From contig OX326956.1 in NCBI GenBank assembly GCA_946800325.1, positions 49,275,052 through 49,339,051 of the forward strand: a stretch of 64,000 bases of DNA, given 5' to 3'. The position numbers and the translations under genes were made by a program. Shown one piece after another: positions 53,990-64,000 of this stretch. This DNA comes from Luzula sylvatica (taxonomy: Eukaryota > Streptophyta > Magnoliopsida > Poales > Juncaceae). The notes under the pieces are model-generated. The model searched no databases. It had not been told where the DNA came from and worked only from the letters and a program-made list of their open reading frames with translations. The stretch's first letter is position 1. Every line of letters starts with the position of its first letter.

Positions 53990-56520
53990 CATGCGCAAAA
54001 TATAGAATTTAAACACATAAATATTATTAAAGTATACAAAATATTCATAATTCCAAATTATTGAGATAAAATACTTTAAGATGTGTTTTTGTATTATTTC
54101 AGGTGAAAAGTGCAGAATATCGCAAAACCAGGAATGTAGATGGATTCGTCTCGTCGTGCCGATCAATTTGATATATCATATGATGATATTTGACGGAAGC
54201 ATGTGAGAGAAATCGAGCTTTAAACTCAAACGGGTCAAAAGTGACTCATTTCATGAAGAAACCCATAGACAGACGAGAATTATGCTTACTGGATATTCTG
54301 TGGCAAGCCGAACCTCACAGCCCTTGAAACAAGTCAGATGTTACTCTATCCACTGACCCACGACTCCAAAGCACGCACGTGAATCCATACAGAAAATCCA
54401 AGCAAATCAGCTAAGGATTTTGTAGCGATTTATGTAGCGAGTCGAATTTCTCTTCTCACTCAACCCGTCACACGAAAGCTACACATGATCATCCACACCG
54501 GATCCCTGACACCGTTGCAAAAGCTTCTGACCGCTGTCAGATCTCGTACGAACCTAAATAATGTAGCTCGCATGTAGTGACCCGTTGTGTTCTCCAAACG
54601 CAGATCCGCTACACAGAAGACTACAGAGTCGTCGACACAGGAAATCTCTAAACCTCGTATACCGAAAAGTACAGCAATGATTAGTTAATGATTAACTGAC
54701 AAACAATCATTGCGATGATGTACAGTTTGGATTCTCTGTGACATGGATCTCGTGCATCCCGCGCTGCAACCTTTTCTCCACTCTCTAACCGTGCCATGGC
54801 ACGATCGGCCTCATGATCGTATCAGCAGAAAATCGGGAATGGTATATACTTCAACAGCCCTTTTTGTTTTATACGGAAAAAAATCTCTCCATTTATCTAG
54901 CAATGGAACTCTCCATTCCGAGCTTTATTCAGTATTTTTTTTACTGGACCCAGCCACTCCTCCTCTACAGTGCGGGTTTAAATGGAGGTGATCTGATTTT
55001 TGGGTTGAATTTCGGTTGATTTAAAGATGAATTATTCTGAATCTTTGGAGAATATCTCCAAGGGTATTTTCGAGTTTTCTCCCTCATTCCTTAACCGATT
55101 TTGATGATTTTTAGACCGTTGAATTCAGCACAAGTGGCTCTATCTACTCATGCAAGTGGAATTCTCAGATCTAGAATTTTCAAATTATTTGCCCCTCTTT
55201 TCTCCTATAAAAGACACCCAAAACTCCTCTTTCAACACACCCTTGGTCCCCATTGATCAACCCTCTATTCTAGGGGGAAGGTAAGGTCTTAGCCTCTTCC
55301 CCCTCCATTGTTAAGAAGCTCTCAAGCTCCTCTCGCTCGTCGTCGAGCCATTTTGCCGAGAAGATCGTGTCTCCGCACGGTTTTCGAGGCCGCTCCGAGG
55401 ATCTTTTCCTCCCTCTCTCAAGCTCAAGGAAGTTGTTCTCCTCGTCCTCTCACCTCCTCTCAAGGCGTGAAGGCTCGAGGACCTCTCCAAGATCCATTCT
55501 TGGACTCAATTCTCTCCTTTTTCGGTACTCTCTTTTACAATTGTTGCGTTTTAATTAGGAAAATATTAGATTTGAATAAACTCTGATTGTAGATCTGTTA
55601 TATTTGATAAAATAGAATTTGTAGAATTTTTGTGGATTTTATTTCGTAATTTTCCTATTTTTCCTTTGTGAAATACTCGATTGTTTTGTGCTGTTTTGTT
55701 AATTCCATTTAAAATATAAAATTCCTCAAAAATAAGTCTTTCTCAATATCACTGTTTAGATCTAGATCTGTAGTTTAATATAGTTTTTTGAATAAATCAA
55801 TTTCCTGCAATTTTCTATTTGTTATTGATTTTACAAAATCAGGCTGTTAAGGACTAAACTGTAAATTGATGAAAAATCTTAATTCTGGACCTCATTGTCT
55901 GTGCTGTTTGGATCAATTGTAGAACCGTTTAAATTCCTAATTTCACTAGAAACTTTAGATCTGATATCACTCTTGAATTAGGATTTTGATTGAGTTTGTT
56001 TGATATAATTTTCGATTTGATCTGAATTTTTGAAATCTGTTACTCAATCTCAAAACTGCATGGACTATTCTGTAATTTGCCAGGGACCTGCTTGTAATTC
56101 GATCATTACTTTTTACTGAAATATCAAACCTGTGAAATTCTTCTGTTCTCTCTCTTATTATTAAATTGTGAATCTTTTTGCCAAATTTGAGATCTTGTTT
56201 TGCGATCTATATTTTTCTGGAATTTGATTAATGCCTAAAATACCCTTGTGATCAATCATCTTTATAAATTCGAAACTTGTGTGTGCGAAAGTGATATTTT
56301 GACCAGAGATTTGTGAAGCCTAAACATTGATTGTGACAAAATATTATAGCCTCTGGACCAATAGAAATAGTTCTTGAATTGCAATTTCGATTATACGCAA
56401 AATTTCCTTGGATCGAACCTATACTTATCACTTTGATTAGTATTTGTTATAAATTGTTTTGATTAACTCGTAAGATTGAATTTACACTTTTAAACGACCT
56501 ATTTTACGTGATATCAACAC
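53990..56520 (+). mobile_element. Probable LTR-derived region (solo or fragmentary LTR)
   Basis: Non-coding and less AT-rich than the surroundings. It has a TATA-like CTATAAAAGACACC at 55203-55216, a CTC-rich transcribed-looking region (55240-55520), and an end reading ...CCTATACTTATCACTTTG...TTTTACGTGATATCAACA (56518), a style found at the 3' ends of large plant LTRs. I did not find a matching start or target duplication. Open frames inside (54743, 55308) show no protein family. It could instead be an old non-coding host sequence. Confidence 0.35.
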
Positions 56521-56764
56521 CCCTAGCCAAAATACATATTTTCATATTTAATTTTGTTAAAGTCATTTTTTATATTTTGATATTAACATTCCAATGTCAA
56601 TAACAAATATCATTGTACTTAAAAAAATATATAAAAATATATGTATCGTAGTAAAAATGTTAACAATTAAAAAAGCTGACGGCACGTCTTCAGCAAAATC
56701 AGTTGCCAACTGAAATAATTGCAAAAAAAAACACACTTTGAATATTAGAACTGCTAATCCAATG

Positions 56765-57130
56765 GACTTGTGGCCCAGTGGTTATGTGTGAGACACTAGA
56801 AATCATAAGTTGTGAGAGGTTGTGAGTTCGAATTTCATTGGCACCAGGAAAACAAAGGAGGGCGCCTCTCCACTATATATACCCTCGCCGAAGCCAAGAA
56901 AATCCTCTTCCCGCTGGTCCCCAGAGGTTTGTCATCAGATGAAAGGAAGTCGGAGATATCCATAATATGGAATTCTAGTAAATGGGAGGGGGAAGCCCTT
57001 TCTCGACATTCTCTGACAAGAAGACCAGCCCTATGTATAAGCTTACTCAATCAACATCTGGGACAGAAGCTCACTTTTCGACAGTGTCCCACGAGTGATT
57101 TCCTCACCAAGGCTAAGGAGATCTGTTTTT
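56765..57130 (+). mobile_element. SINE-like sequence with Pol III promoter
   Basis: TGGCCCAGTGG (56771-56781) fits the A box TRGYNNARNNG exactly, and GTTCGAATTTC (56826-56836) closely fits the B box, 45 bp apart. This is followed by a GC-richer body without homology to genes. The right end and a target duplication are not resolved. Confidence 0.5.
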
Positions 57131-57323
57131 TCTTATACCAAAAAAGATGCGAGTTCTTTATTTGGATTTGGATTGGGCGAATCATCTTCTTTCTGTTCGG
57201 TTCGTGGGGCATTATGGAGGACCACCGAACCTTCTCCATTTACTCGTTTTTTTATTAGAACGGTTAAAGTTATTTGCATTACTAATTATTTACAAAAAAA
57301 AGTTATTCAAAACATGGAGAGAA

Positions 57324-58278
57324 AACGGGGGGCTAGGGCTAACGGACATCGTGACACAAAACAAGGCTTTAATAACCAAGTGGGGATGGAACCTCCAAGC
57401 ATACCCGAGCAGTCTCTGGTCCACCACGATGGAAGACATATATGGGGTAAACTCCGTACAAGGGCTACACGATTTGGTCCCGGCAAAGACATCATTCTTC
57501 GTAAAAGAAATGTTGAAAAACGAGGATTTCTTCAAAGTCTCGACATACATGGATCGTGAGGAAATAGCATGGAAATGGACCTCGAATGCCTCCTTCTCAA
57601 CAAAGTCGGCCTACGAAATCCTAATCAACCCGGGAATCGTAGTATATTGGAACGCACGATTATGGAAAACAATATGCCCTCCAAAGGTCAAATTCTTCGC
57701 ATGGACTTGGTTCCAACACAAACTACTAACGGCCGACAACCTAGCCAAAAGAGGTTGGCCGCATAACGCCGCATGCCCCAACTGTGGGCGGCATGAGGAA
57801 ACGCCCATCCACCTTCTAGGATGGTGCCCCTATGTCAAGCCGATGTGGGAGCACCTAGACATTACTCACAAAACGGTACCCGTACACCTAGATTCCAACC
57901 CGGTAACAAGATGGGAAAAACCGAGACAAAATATGACGAAAGAACAACGGAACTGCTGGGACACCGACTTTCTCTCAATAGCGTGGAATGTCTGGAAAAA
58001 TAGAAACGCAATTGTATTTGCAAGCACGGCCGCAACAACGGCCATAACGCAAGCAAGAGCGTACACGGAAGCTAAGGCGTGGAGGGAAGCTCACCGAAGG
58101 ATGCACACAGGACCACCTCTACTAACCACCTCGGAAAGCTAACAATTAGGGACTTCTTTGTAAATTCATTTCGATCCTAAAATAGGTTGTAACTCTAATT
58201 CATGATCTTTAAGGATCAACTATGGTTTAATTCTATTCAAGAGCTCGGCAATCGCCGACCTCGCTCAAAAAAAAAAAA
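57324..58278 (+). mobile_element. 5'-truncated LINE (L1-type) with poly(A) and TSD
   Basis: Only the 3' end of a non-LTR retrotransposon remains. Its open frame (to 58142) ends with the reverse-transcriptase zinc-binding domain (NGGLGLTDI, NKALITKWGW, LWKTICPPKVKFFAW, ACPNCGRHEETPIHLLGWCP). A 3' UTR of 120 bp and a poly(A) of about 13 follow. The 13-bp duplication AACATGGAGAGAA flanks it at 57311-57323 and 58279-58291 (the first two bases could belong to the poly(A)). No RT catalytic domain, so it is dead. Confidence 0.88.
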
Positions 58279-58389
58279 AACATGGAGAGAAGATAAACAA
58301 GAAGATAAACAAGAGTGAGCGATGGCGAGTGCTGAAATGGCAAGTGAGGTCAGCGAGCAAACGCCCGCCTTGTGGACCTTGTCTACATC

Positions 58390-58885
58390 TAGGGATGTCA
58401 ATGGGCCGGGTAGAAACCCGAACCCGCGGGTACCCGACCCGAACGGGGCGGGTAATACCCGAAAAAAATACCCGCGGGTCGGGTAATACCCGAAAAAAAA
58501 TACCCGCTCCGGATTCGGGTTTGGGTACGGGAGAAATTTTTTACCCGCGGGTATACCCGTTACCCGAACCCGAATCCGAACCCGAAAATTACCCGAAAAT
58601 ATCTCATAATAAGAAAATTTTGGATGTTTTATGGATTAATTATTTGTAATATTTGGATTTTTGATGTATTTGTACAAGTTGTTTGTTTTATGTATTTAAA
58701 ATTATTGATAATTTTACGTATTTGTATAATAATTTTTAATTTTTTAATTTTTTTAGATTATTTATTAATAATTTTCGGGTAACGGGTTCGGGTATGGATT
58801 TTTACCCGCGGGTATTTTGGGTTCGGGTTCGGATATGGGAAAGGCTTACCCGAACCCGCCCCGCCCCGTCCCGTTGACATCCCTA
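58390..58885. mobile_element. hAT-like palindromic MITE with CGGGTA arms
   Basis: 496 bp. The ends TAGGGATGTCAATGGG and (reverse complement) TAGGGATGTCAACGGG are inverted repeats, flanked by a perfect 8-bp duplication TCTACATC (58382-58389, 58886-58893), the hAT signature. Both arms are tandem variants of ACCCGAACCCGCGGGT. It is non-coding. Confidence 0.9.
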
Positions 58886-58893
58886 TCTACATC

Positions 58894-59655
58894 ACGGCCA
58901 CTATGCCTTTTTTTTTCCCTCTTCGCTGCCATTAATTAGTGTATGAATTATGTTTTGGAAATTAATTAGCGTGTTTGAGAATAACTTAATTTACTTAGGA
59001 TATTAATTAGTGTGTTTGAGTCGAATGCGAATATAAAATGTGTTTGGCCTTATGATTGAAAATGATTTATGTTTTGGAAATATATGTATATTGAAAGAAT
59101 AATTCTACCGTACCCCTCAAATTCTCTCCCACACCTTCTATATCACAAATTTAACAAATAATTAACATGATAATTAACAAAAATATTTTCTATTAACAAT
59201 TAATTGATATTGAGCAAGAATTATTAATTCATATGTATTTTAATTATGTATCAATTTGTAGTTAATGAAATGTTTTTTTTTGTTAATTATCATGTTAATT
59301 AGTTGTTAATTGATGATATAGAGAATACGGAAGAGGAAATCTCAAGAGCCCCATATATGACCTCATATTGAAATGTGTGGTTGTATTGGTACCTTATATG
59401 AGTGTGTTATTTTATGTAGACAGGATTGATAATTTAATCAATATTTGCATAACCAGATTTTAGTTTATTCTTTTATTATATTTTGACTATTGTCAATTTT
59501 ATTTGAATTTTATTGTTTGTTTTTTAAAAAGTTGCCTGCGCTTCGTTGCCGTTTTTATATATTTTTTTTCTTTTTTTAAAATAAAACTAATTAACCGTTT
59601 AAAAATAGGGATGTAAATGCACTTTGTATAAGAAGTAGAAATATATTATATAACA
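58894..59655. other. Intergenic with a repeat shared with 61465-61690
   Basis: TTATGATTGAAAATGATT...TATATGTATATTGAAA (59050-59095) and GTGTGGTTGTATT...GATTTTAGTTTATTC...TTTTATTGTTTGTTTT (59377-59523) recur in the same order at about 61480-61690. This indicates an old dispersed repeat, possibly linked to the Helitron-like family nearby. Confidence 0.5.
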
Positions 59656-59661
59656 AAATAA

Positions 59662-59990
59662 GGAAATTTTTCAAATATAACCACCCAAAAGAAATTAATT
59701 AACAAAATAACCAAACGTTGGAAAATATTTGAAATTTGTCTTTTGCGGGCTTTGAAATGGCGCCGGGCGGAGTATGATTCCCCGCCTTTATCCATAATCA
59801 TGGTTAGAACAAATAAGCGATAATTAAAACATAATCTACATATTAAAGAAAGGCGGGGTATGAAAGCCCGCCAGGCGGGGTACGAAAGCCCGCCAGGCGG
59901 GGTACGAAAGCCCGCCAGGCGGGGTACGAAAGCCCGCCAGGCGGGGTACGAAAGCCCGCCAGGCGGGTATGAAAGCCCGTCCAAATTTGT
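59662..59990. mobile_element. Foldback-related fragment carrying a 22-bp tandem array
   Basis: Starts AGGAAATTTTTCAAATATAACC, resembling the left end of the element at 52173, then holds about six 22-bp units of AGGCGGGGTACGAAAGCCCGCC (59849-59970). Each unit is a GGCGGG...CCCGCC hairpin. No opposite end was found, so it is truncated or rearranged. Confidence 0.65.
59849..59970. repeat. Tandem 22-bp hairpin repeat
   Basis: Units at about 59850, 59873, 59895, 59917, 59939 and 59960, nearly identical (TATGAAAG in the first and last, TACGAAAG in the middle). Each can fold through GGCGGG and CCCGCC. Confidence 0.9.
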
Positions 59991-60249
59991 GTTTTTTGTT
60001 TTGTTTTTTGTTTGGAGTGTATGTTAATTATCTTAATAAAATTAAATAATTGATTGTTGTTGAAAATTTGGTAAGTTAAATTTAGTTATGTTGAATATAA
60101 TTTTGTTGATTTTTTTATAATGTTAATTCAATTGATTGATTGAATTAATTTTTAATATGAATATAATATTTTTATAATGTTAATTTTGTTGATATTTTTT
60201 AATTGATTGATTGAATTAATTTTTAATATGAATATTTTTTATAATGTCA

Positions 60250-60640
60250 ATATTTTTTAATTCATTTGATTTTCAGAATAATTTCTCTTTCTCAATTTCG
60301 AGTTCTTTCTTTCTCTTTTCTGCTATGCATTAATCTCGTTTTCTCTCTTCTGACTAACATCCTTAATTCATTTGCATTTTCAGCATAATCTCAATTTCGA
60401 GTTCTTTTTTTTCTTCTCTCTCTTCTTATATGCATTAATCTCCTTTCTCTCTTCTGATTAGCATCCTTATTTCATTTGCATTTTCAGCATAATCTCTATT
60501 TCTCAATTTCGAATTCTTTCTTTCTCTCTTCTTATATGCCTTATCCTTTTTCTCTTCTGATTAACATCTTTAATTCATTTGCATTTTCAGCATAATTTCT
60601 CTTTCTCAATTTCGAGCTCATTCTTTCTCTTTTCAAATTC
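60250..60640. repeat. Tandem repeat, unit about 116 bp, 3.4 copies
   Basis: Landmark TTCATTTGCATTTTCAGCATAAT...CTCAATTTCGAGTTC...TTCTCTCTTC...TATGCATTAATCTC...CTGATTAACATC recurs near 60258, 60367, 60473 and 60578. No protein content. Confidence 0.8.
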
Positions 60641-60926
60641 GGTACCAATCCGCAACCGGTACTGGACTGGTACGATACCGATTCTCTTTCTCTAATACTT
60701 TTACAAGACCTCTATTAAAAGTTCTAATTCACGGCAACAAACAAGACAAACCCAATTCTCTCAAATTTCAACAAAATTTCAAGTAAAAACCGAATTTTCA
60801 AGAGATCTAACCAACCGGCACCAAACCGGTACGAGTATTTTCGTTTTCCTTATTATGCACTACATGTTTTCTTGTGTTGGCTCCAAGCTCACCGTCTCCG
60901 AATCGACGGTTGCGCTTGAGGGTGAC

Positions 60927-61255
60927 TGTTGGAAGATTAAACTGAAGGTGTCCATTGATAATGAAATGGAGAGAATGGGTGGCTGTTAGTTAGTAGTTAA
61001 TTAGTGGTGCTAAGTTAAGTAGTGGTCAAGAGTGAATTAAGGAGAATCATTAGCTGAGAGTTAATGAGTAGTATAAATAAACATTGTAATCATTGTGTTA
61101 ATCAAGCAAGTTAATCAAATGATTTTTTCTTCAATTTCTTATCTTTTTCTCTTCTTAATTTTTTTCTTAAGCCTTCATTATTAAATTTAACAGTTAGCAC
61201 GAAAATTAGACCTTAGGAATATCTATTCACCTCTCTAGTTCTAAATTAACCAACA
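60927..61255 (+). mobile_element. LTR-like sequence, short copia type (tentative)
   Basis: Begins TGTTGGAAG and ends AACCAACA, with TATAAATAAACATTG in the middle and TCTATTCACCTCTCTAGTTCT near the end, echoing the solo LTR at 49098. The flanking 5-mers (GTGAC, ATATT) do not match, so a clean insertion cannot be shown. Confidence 0.45.
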
Positions 61256-61879
61256 ATATTTTATAAGAAAAATGAAATTGGATGATTTTTTTATTTTTTA
61301 TGGGTTTATTCGCAAATGTCTGAGAATAAATAATCCTAAGGTCATCTGTCACCATGCCTCCTTTTTCTTTTCTTTTTTCCTTTTGGCTGCCATTTATATT
61401 TTTTTTGGTTTCTCCTTGTAGACAAAAAAAATGCATGAAAGAACTTGATTTATTTAAGGTTTGCATTAGTGGGTGTGTTTGGCATTATGATTGAAAATGA
61501 TTATTTTTTAAATTATATGTATATTGAAATGTGTGGTTTTATTCGTACTTCATTATTAGTGTGCTTGCAAAACCAAGTTTAATAAATGTTTGCAAAATCA
61601 GGTTTTAGTTTTTTACTTCTTTCTTAGTAAGCTGTTACTATTATCTTTTGTCTATGTCAATTTTGATTCGATTTTATTGTTTGTTTTCATAATTCTTGAT
61701 TGAGAGTAAAACTTGGTTCAAACTGAAGAAGGTTGAAGCCAAACTGTATTTTTTGATAGGATTAATAACTAAGTTGGATAAATTATAAATAATTTACCTA
61801 CTTCTTTATATTGCACATATCATTGAGTCTCTTCATGAAAACACATCATTATCTTTATCATGATTATTAACCATTAGAT

Positions 61880-63183
61880 TGGGTGATATGACTTCATCAT
61901 ATACATTAATATTATATTTGATCACTTAAGACATGCATGTTGATGATTATTCGTAGGTATTAATTTGAACCGTTAGATTATATAAATTTTTGTTAAATTT
62001 TTTGAAAATCATATTTTGTGTAGTTATTTACGTGTCATTATTTTACACCATATTTTAATCATTCTTAGAAAACCACATCTTCCTACATTAATGATGTGAA
62101 CTATAATTATTGGTTAGTTTCATATTAGACCAAGTCTAATCAATTGTTTAACATTTCACATAAGATTACATGATCAAATATGAATACAATGAAATATGAA
62201 AAGTTTATATATAAAATACTAATAATTGAATATGTAATATTATAAAACACACAACATATATTAGTATCATTTTTAGAAATTTAATTTTAAAAACTCACCA
62301 AATATATCTATTTTAATTTTCTCTTTATTTTGACATCCATATTAACATAGTTCATACATATCGTTTTTCATAATTTAAATCTATAAAGATATTATGTAAG
62401 AAAATACAATGCCAAAAAATACATATTTACATAATAGATTTTTAAGTATTTTATTTGCATAATATAATTTTTAAGTATTATTATTATATTTTTTAAAATT
62501 ATAATTATAAGAATCTCATATAATACTAAGTAGATTATATTTGTGTTTTAAACAAACAAATTTAATATTAAATTTTTCAAAAAATATAAAATATAAAATT
62601 AGTTTATCCATCTAAATAACTTCTTAAACTTATACACCTATGAAATAGTATTGTTATTTAAAATATATATAAATAAAAAAATCATATGATATAAAAAAAT
62701 TTGTATTTATGTTTATTATAAATTAAATTTTGATATTATTTATTAAATTACTTCCACTAATAAGTTTTATATTATTTTATATTTCCATTGCATTTTGAAT
62801 CAATAAAAAATATTACTACGATATAATAATTAATAACGTGTTACTACATATGTTGTATGATTAATTATTGTTATATTTAATATAATATGAAATATCGCAA
62901 ACAATGATATAATATTTGTTGTTATGTTTTATTTAAATTATATTATATTTCGTATATTATTATATAATGATACTAATATAAGTATTATTATTTTATTAAA
63001 AATAAGATTTTTTTTTATCATAATATAAAATAATTATAAAATATATGAATAATCAAAGATAAATGAATTAAAATAACTTTATTTTAAAATGATATTATTA
63101 ATATCATTATATAAATGTCTAATTTGTATTACAATAAAAAATATAATTTAAATGCTCGTCGCGTAACACGAGTATTTTCCTAA
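61880..63183 (+). mobile_element. Helitron-like non-autonomous repeat, diverged copy 3
   Basis: Weak but colinear similarity with copies 1 and 2 (ACCATTAGATT, CACATCTTCCTACATTAATGATGTG, ACATGATCAAATATGAAT). The 3' end is CTCGT...ACGAG, then TATTTTC and CTAA (63180-63183) followed by T, consistent with a Helitron CTRR terminus. The start is uncertain. Confidence 0.5.
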
Positions 63184-64000
63184 TTAGATTTAATTTGGTC
63201 TTACAGCTGAAGAATAGGTCCATGTTCAGAACTAAAACACGAGTTAAAAAATATTTTAATAGCTCCTTTATTAAATATTAAAATATCTACAAAACCTTTT
63301 TGCATTTCATAACAAAAATAGTAAAAACATTTTTCTCGTGAGGTTACATCAAATTTATGTGACTATCTATTATATAAATGAAAACATTATCATATCAAAA
63401 CTTGGAAGTTAAATTGTAATCATGGTCATACTTTCTTTATCTCTTCTTCTTTACTTGAAATGAAATATTGGAGAAAATCATTCAATTATGATAAAAGTAA
63501 ACGAGATACATATTTCCATTGAAATTTTTTCATGCCATTATATTTTTAGGACCTCTTCGTACAAATATCAATATTTTTTATAAACCTGAAGGAAATTCAA
63601 AAAATGAGGAACATAACAAAATAGAATATTATCAGGTTCAGGTACGAACTAGTCATATTGTTAAAAATACTAGAATTTAAAGTGCTAACTATATTTATAC
63701 TTTGTCCGTCTTGTATTAATCCTAATTCAATTTTTTTGTTTTTGTTTTTGGAAATTACATCCAGTACCTTGATCATGTGTGTTGGCCTCGCGCGAGAAGA
63801 GATTCCGGGGTTTCTAAAAGAAGATTCTTGCTTGTCAAGAAATAAATTCTCTTATGCTTAGTAAGTCCCCTTCTCTCAGTATATGACCCGAATAAATTTA
63901 GGCTAATCAGAACTTGATTTCTTTTATTTTTAGTGTCCCAGAATTTCCACGATACGATAACAGAAGCTCAAATCAGAAGTGTCGGCCGATGTTACGAGAA
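63184..64000. other. Window end, no gene assigned
   Basis: AT-rich until about 63720, then a less AT-rich stretch (63755-64000) with possible splice signals (CATCCAG|TACC near 63763, TTTTTAG|TGTCCC near 63934). It could hold exons of a gene that continues beyond the window, but no family is recognised. Confidence 0.2.

Noticed and set aside
55308..55586. 92-aa frame with basic N-terminus in the LTR-like region
   Set aside because: No family resemblance; lies in a CTC-rich transcribed-looking leader, probably chance.
57147..57310. First 55 codons of the long frame that runs into the LINE fragment
   Set aside because: They lie before the LINE target duplication and are host flank read through by chance.

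Overview
This window is plant nuclear DNA. It is AT-rich, its genes have many short AT-rich introns, it carries plant-specific families (RFL-type PPR, SINA-like E3, SKIP5-type F-box, FAR1 domains), and its intergenic space is full of plant transposon debris. Gene content suggests a eudicot, possibly an asterid; that placement is a guess. Gene models were built by hand from splice signals, and each one closes to an exact multiple of three.

Layout. 1.6-9.1 kb (+): a 28-exon CHD1-class chromatin remodeller (CHR5-like). 9.5-12.7 kb (-): a 10-exon PSO2/SNM1-like DNA cross-link repair nuclease, tail to tail with CHR5. 14.7-18.6 kb (-): an intronless PPR protein of about 1309 aa and 35 motifs, with very recent internal duplications. 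20.3-21.5 kb: an intact foldback MITE with a 9-bp target duplication. 21.8-33.4 kb (+): a locally duplicated cluster. It holds a PMD/DUF1985-like gene, two copies of a 1.75-kb block carrying a small two-exon gene, and a second PMD-like gene whose later exons encode three tandem FAR1 DNA-binding domains. 37.0-38.0 kb (+): a glutaredoxin-like CxxC protein. 39.6-40.7 kb (-): a SINA-type RING E3. 42.1-43.4 kb (-): a SKIP5-like F-box protein. 45.4-46.4 kb (-): a phospholipase A2-like protein. From 46.5 kb onward no convincing host gene is seen. That part is transposon territory: Helitron-like repeats, a solo copia LTR with a dense array of MYB-type dyads, foldback elements, a 5'-truncated LINE, SINE-like sequence, hAT-like palindromic MITEs and several tandem arrays.

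Most of the single-copy genes are housekeeping genes with unrelated functions (chromatin, DNA repair, redox, ubiquitin, lipid). The parts that look biologically unusual are the PMD plus triple-FAR1 fusion and its duplicated neighbourhood, the homogenised PPR array, three GC-AG introns in one gene, a leucine at a conserved tryptophan in the first CHR5 chromodomain, and the MYB-dyad array upstream of a TATA box in a solo LTR.
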